A DNA stretch of 25,480 nt, taken from Desulfovibrio sp. (lineage in GTDB: Bacteria; Desulfobacterota; Desulfovibrionia; Desulfovibrionales; Desulfovibrionaceae). The notes below the pieces were generated by a model. It was not told the DNA's origin, ran no database searches, and was given only the letters and a program-made list of their open reading frames with translations. A program made the position numbers and the translations under genes. Location: the NCBI GenBank assembly GCA_031275955.1, contig JAISNZ010000061.1, positions 1 through 25,480 on the forward strand. The letters run 5' to 3'. Shown here in pieces: positions 23,701 to 25,480 of this stretch (within the stretch, counting starts at the first letter, position 1; each line of letters starts with the position of its first letter).

Positions 23701-23895
23701 TCCGGGCAGGCGGGATGCGCGGCAAGGGCAAAATCCTCTCCGCAGCGCGGGAATTTGCCGGAAAATTTTTGCCCTGAAGGCAGTTGCGGCTGATCTGTTC
23801 GCTGGGAAAAGGCAAGGGTCAGGGCAAATAACAGTAAAATGCCATATCTTTCCCCTTGGAAACAGGGGGATTCTTTTTATTTATTCCATAGATAA

Positions 23896-23915
23896 TTGAT
23901 AAATTTCTTTATCAA
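23896..23915. promoter_or_regulatory. Perfect 8-4-8 palindrome, candidate operator
   Basis: TTGATAAA (23896-23903), spacer TTTC, TTTATCAA (23908-23915). It sits in the AT-rich centre of the divergent region, about 260 bp upstream of the corrinoid operon and 420 bp before the adhesin. Half-site length and symmetry fit a dimeric helix-turn-helix repressor or activator. It is not an FNR site, which needs TTGAT-N4-ATCAA. Confidence 0.45.
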
Positions 23916-24004
23916 CGGACAGAGACAAGGGCGTCTTACAGAGTAATTAAAAATAAAATTGCTTTAGAAAAAAACATTTTCTACTAAAAATATTGGAAAA
24001 ATTC

Positions 24005-24032
24005 TTGACTAATACCGAAAAACAACTATTCT
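24005..24032 (+). promoter_or_regulatory. Possible sigma-70 promoter of the adhesin gene
   Basis: TTGACT (24005-24010, 5 of 6) and TATTCT (24027-24032, 4 of 6) are spaced by 16 bases at the downstream edge of the AT-rich block. Transcription from here would give a leader of about 295 nt. Confidence 0.4.
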
Positions 24033-24036
24033 CTGG

Positions 24037-24152
24037 CCTCTCTCGAGGAGAGGTTTCGGCTCGTGTCCAGGGCATTCCAGAGCGGAAGTGCTCCGCAAGG
24101 ATTCGGCGGATTCCTGAAGCCCTTTTTGGGGCGCTTCGCGGGGGGCGAAGCG
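24037..24152 (+). repeat. Two hairpins in the adhesin leader
   Basis: CCTCTC (24037-24042) pairs with GAGAGG (24048-24053), right after the putative promoter. CGCTTCGC (24132-24139) pairs with GCGAAGCG (24145-24152) around five G. The second is a stable 8-bp stem. They could affect stability or translation of the long leader; no known riboswitch class was recognised. Confidence 0.4.
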
Positions 24153-24335
24153 GCGGAGGGCCGACCCGATTTTGTCCGTGTTTCAGCGGTCGAAAGGCGC
24201 ATTTTCCGGGGCGAGGCGGGAAAACACCGGCCCCAGGCCGGATGCCGCCTTGGGGAAATCAGGGGCGGGAATATTCATTTACCAAGGGGCCGGGGCGAGG
24301 GTCACGGTTCAGATCCAGATTCACAGGGGGACATC

Positions 24336-25480
24336 ATGTCGCAGACAAATTCCGTTCAAAGATCCGTTGTTCAGATTTCCAGGCCCGCTCCGGGCGCAAT
24401 TCAAATCATTCCCATGCCTCCGGCTTCCGCCGGATCGGTGGTTTTTCTGGATTTTGACCCGGGCGACGGGGTTTCCGCCAACCGCAGCGGCAACAATCTG
24501 CTCTTTATCTTTGATGACGGAAGCCAGATTGCGCTTGTGGATTTCTTTGTGACCAGCGACCGGGACCTTCCGCTTTTCCGTATGGCGGACGGGGCGGAGG
24601 CACCGGGCGCCGCGCTGCTTGCGGCCCTGGACAGTGAAATGGATCTGAGCACCGCGGCCGGTCCTGCCGAGAGGAGCGGCGGTGCGGGGGACTATGCCGA
24701 TGATTGGGGGACTCTGGTGGGCGGCCTGGACAGACTCGGCATGTTGGACGCCGATTACTGGACGCGCGGCGGAGGACTTGGCATCGGCCTTGGCGGCGTA
24801 GCCGCTTCCTTCCCCCTCCCCACGGTGAGTATCGGTGCCGGCCTGACCGTGGAAGGCCAAGATCTGGTCTTCACGCTGACCCAGAGCCACACTATCCCGG
24901 CGGCTGTCTCGATCAACTGGTCCATCACCCTGCCGGCCGTATCGGTAAGGGCCGGCGAGGCGAGCTATGACGATTTTGACGCCCCCCGCCTCGCGGCCAG
25001 GGGGATCAGGGCCGTGGACAATGGCGACGGCACCTGGACCCTGAGCGGGACAGCCGCCATCCCGGCCGGTTCCACGCAGGGAAATATCGTCCTTCCCATC
25101 CGTGACGAGGCGGACTTTGAGCTGGATGAGACCCTGAGCATCAACTTGGGCAGCGCGGTGAATGCGACCATTGTCGGCGGCGCTGGCCTGGGCGTCATTG
25201 AGAATGACGACGCCGTGCCCAGCCTGACCATCGACGATGTCTCCGTGGCCGAGGGCGGAGATCTGGTCTTTACCGTAAGCCAGAGCCAGGCCACCCAAGC
25301 TGAGACCACGGCCTCCTGGTCCGTCACCCTGCCGGCCGTGTCCGGGACTCCCGGCCAGGCCAGCTATGACGACCTGGATTCGGCCAAGTTCGCGGCCAAC
25401 GGGATCACGGCCACGGACAACGGCGACGGCACCTGGAGCCTGAGCGGGAAGATCAGCATCGCCGCCGGCCAAACCACGGC
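24336..25480 (+). CDS. Large repeat adhesin, N-terminal part (LapA/RTX-like, runs off right edge)
   Basis: An open frame of 381 codons from ATG 24336 (GGGGG 5 bases upstream) leaves the window. It starts MSQTNSVQRSVVQISRPAPG and residues 10-95 form a conserved N-terminal module of LapA-like adhesins (IQIIPMPPASAG, FDPGDGV, NNLLFIFDDGSQIALVDFFV). A spacer with DLSTAAGP, DYADDWG and a Gly-rich run LGIGLGGVAA follows. From about residue 165, Calx-beta-like repeats begin: the DLVFT motif recurs at residues 176 and 309, an exact 133-residue (399-bp) period, with matching SYDD, DNGDGTW and SLSG/TLSG blocks. ENDDAVPSLTI links repeats. Such proteins are exported by a type I system through a C-terminal signal (not in the window) and act in attachment and biofilm. 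There is no Sec signal peptide, as expected. Confidence 0.88.
   Translation, partial: MSQTNSVQRSVVQISRPAPGAIQIIPMPPASAGSVVFLDFDPGDGVSANRSGNNLLFIFDDGSQIALVDFFVTSDRDLPLFRMADGAEAPGAALLAALDSEMDLSTAAGPAERSGGAGDYADDWGTLVGGLDRLGMLDADYWTRGGGLGIGLGGVAASFPLPTVSIGAGLTVEGQDLVFTLTQSHTIPAAVSINWSITLPAVSVRAGEASYDDFDAPRLAARGIRAVDNGDGTWTLSGTAAIPAGSTQGNIVLPIRDEADFELDETLSINLGSAVNATIVGGAGLGVIENDDAVPSLTIDDVSVAEGGDLVFTVSQSQATQAETTASWSVTLPAVSGTPGQASYDDLDSAKFAANGITATDNGDGTWSLSGKISIAAGQTT

Larger units (their letters stand above)
23636..24335. other. 700-bp divergent intergenic region
   Basis: It separates the minus-strand corrinoid operon from the plus-strand adhesin gene. The part near the operon (23636-23780) is GC-rich; about 23860-24030 is strongly AT-rich and probably holds both promoters; 24037-24335 is a GC-rich, hairpin-containing leader of the adhesin gene. 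No convincing gene is seen on either strand. CCCCT/AGGGG (about 23854-23870) is a short hairpin followed on the plus strand by a T-rich run, of unclear meaning because no plus-strand gene lies upstream. A cobalamin riboswitch was looked for before the operon and not recognised. Confidence 0.7.

Noticed and set aside
23636..23815. N-terminal extension of the first UroD-type methyltransferase
   Set aside because: The extra 60 residues are not family-like, and the internal ATG at 23635 has a good ribosome-binding site.
23636..24000. Cobalamin riboswitch upstream of the corrinoid operon
   Set aside because: I looked for the conserved B12-box and associated stems on the minus strand and did not recognise them.
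23993..24457. 154-codon plus-strand frame in the adhesin leader
   Set aside because: Arg/Gly-rich, no ribosome-binding site, and it overlaps the adhesin start in another frame.
24321..25472. 383-codon minus-strand frame at the right edge
   Set aside because: Its apparent repeats merely mirror the adhesin repeats on the plus strand, which match a known protein class.

Overview
The window looks like a GC-rich chromosome of an anaerobic sulfate- or sulfite-reducing deltaproteobacterium of the Desulfovibrio/Bilophila/Mailhella type. This is an inference from gene content and order: ricT next to metG, a siroheme-synthase/HemX/HemA cluster, a Desulfovibrio-style adenylate kinase, a corrinoid methyltransferase operon, and the start of a LapA-like giant adhesin. 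No database search was possible, so family calls rest on motifs read from the translations.

Left edge (1-1400). A partial insertion sequence runs off the left end. Next to it is the N-terminal stub of a P4-type tyrosine integrase whose gene stops abruptly at the edge of an AT-rich stretch. The stub lies just downstream of a tRNA-Gly(GCC) gene with an encoded CCA, the usual integration target of such integrases. A tRNA-Cys(GCA) follows, all on the minus strand. This is the scarred edge of a tRNA-associated island.

Housekeeping block (1400-16600). On the minus strand ricT and metG form a pair. On the plus strand are an ACT-domain protein and a tight run sirC-like / hemX-like / hemA / tilS / adk (tetrapyrrole precursor synthesis, tRNA-Ile2 lysidine formation, adenylate kinase), then a family-9 glycosyltransferase, a glycine-zipper lipoprotein, a SLOG-like protein and two EamA-type transporters (RarD-like and a second one). 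On the minus strand come yfcE-like and a Trm112-like Zn protein. A PHP phosphoesterase (plus) is followed by rnhB and an exported flavin split-barrel protein (minus). tilS and adk share one uninterrupted reading frame.

Accessory block (16700-23640, minus strand). A seven-gene, closely spaced operon encodes, in transcription order: a UroD-family methyltransferase, a corrinoid-binding protein, a second (MtaA/CmuA-like) UroD-family methyltransferase, a RACo-type corrinoid reductive activator, an ABC ATPase, an ABC permease of the taurine/sulfonate/nitrate class, and a DUF1847 cysteine-rich protein. Together they look like an import-and-demethylate system for an unidentified small methylated compound. 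There is no substrate-binding protein in the cluster and no obvious methyl-folate transferase. This is the best candidate for an undescribed system here.

Right edge (23640-25480). A 700-bp divergent intergenic region carries a perfect 8-4-8 palindrome, a possible promoter and a structured leader. It precedes a large secreted repeat adhesin on the plus strand with an N-terminal module and the first of a series of 133-residue repeats, running off the window.
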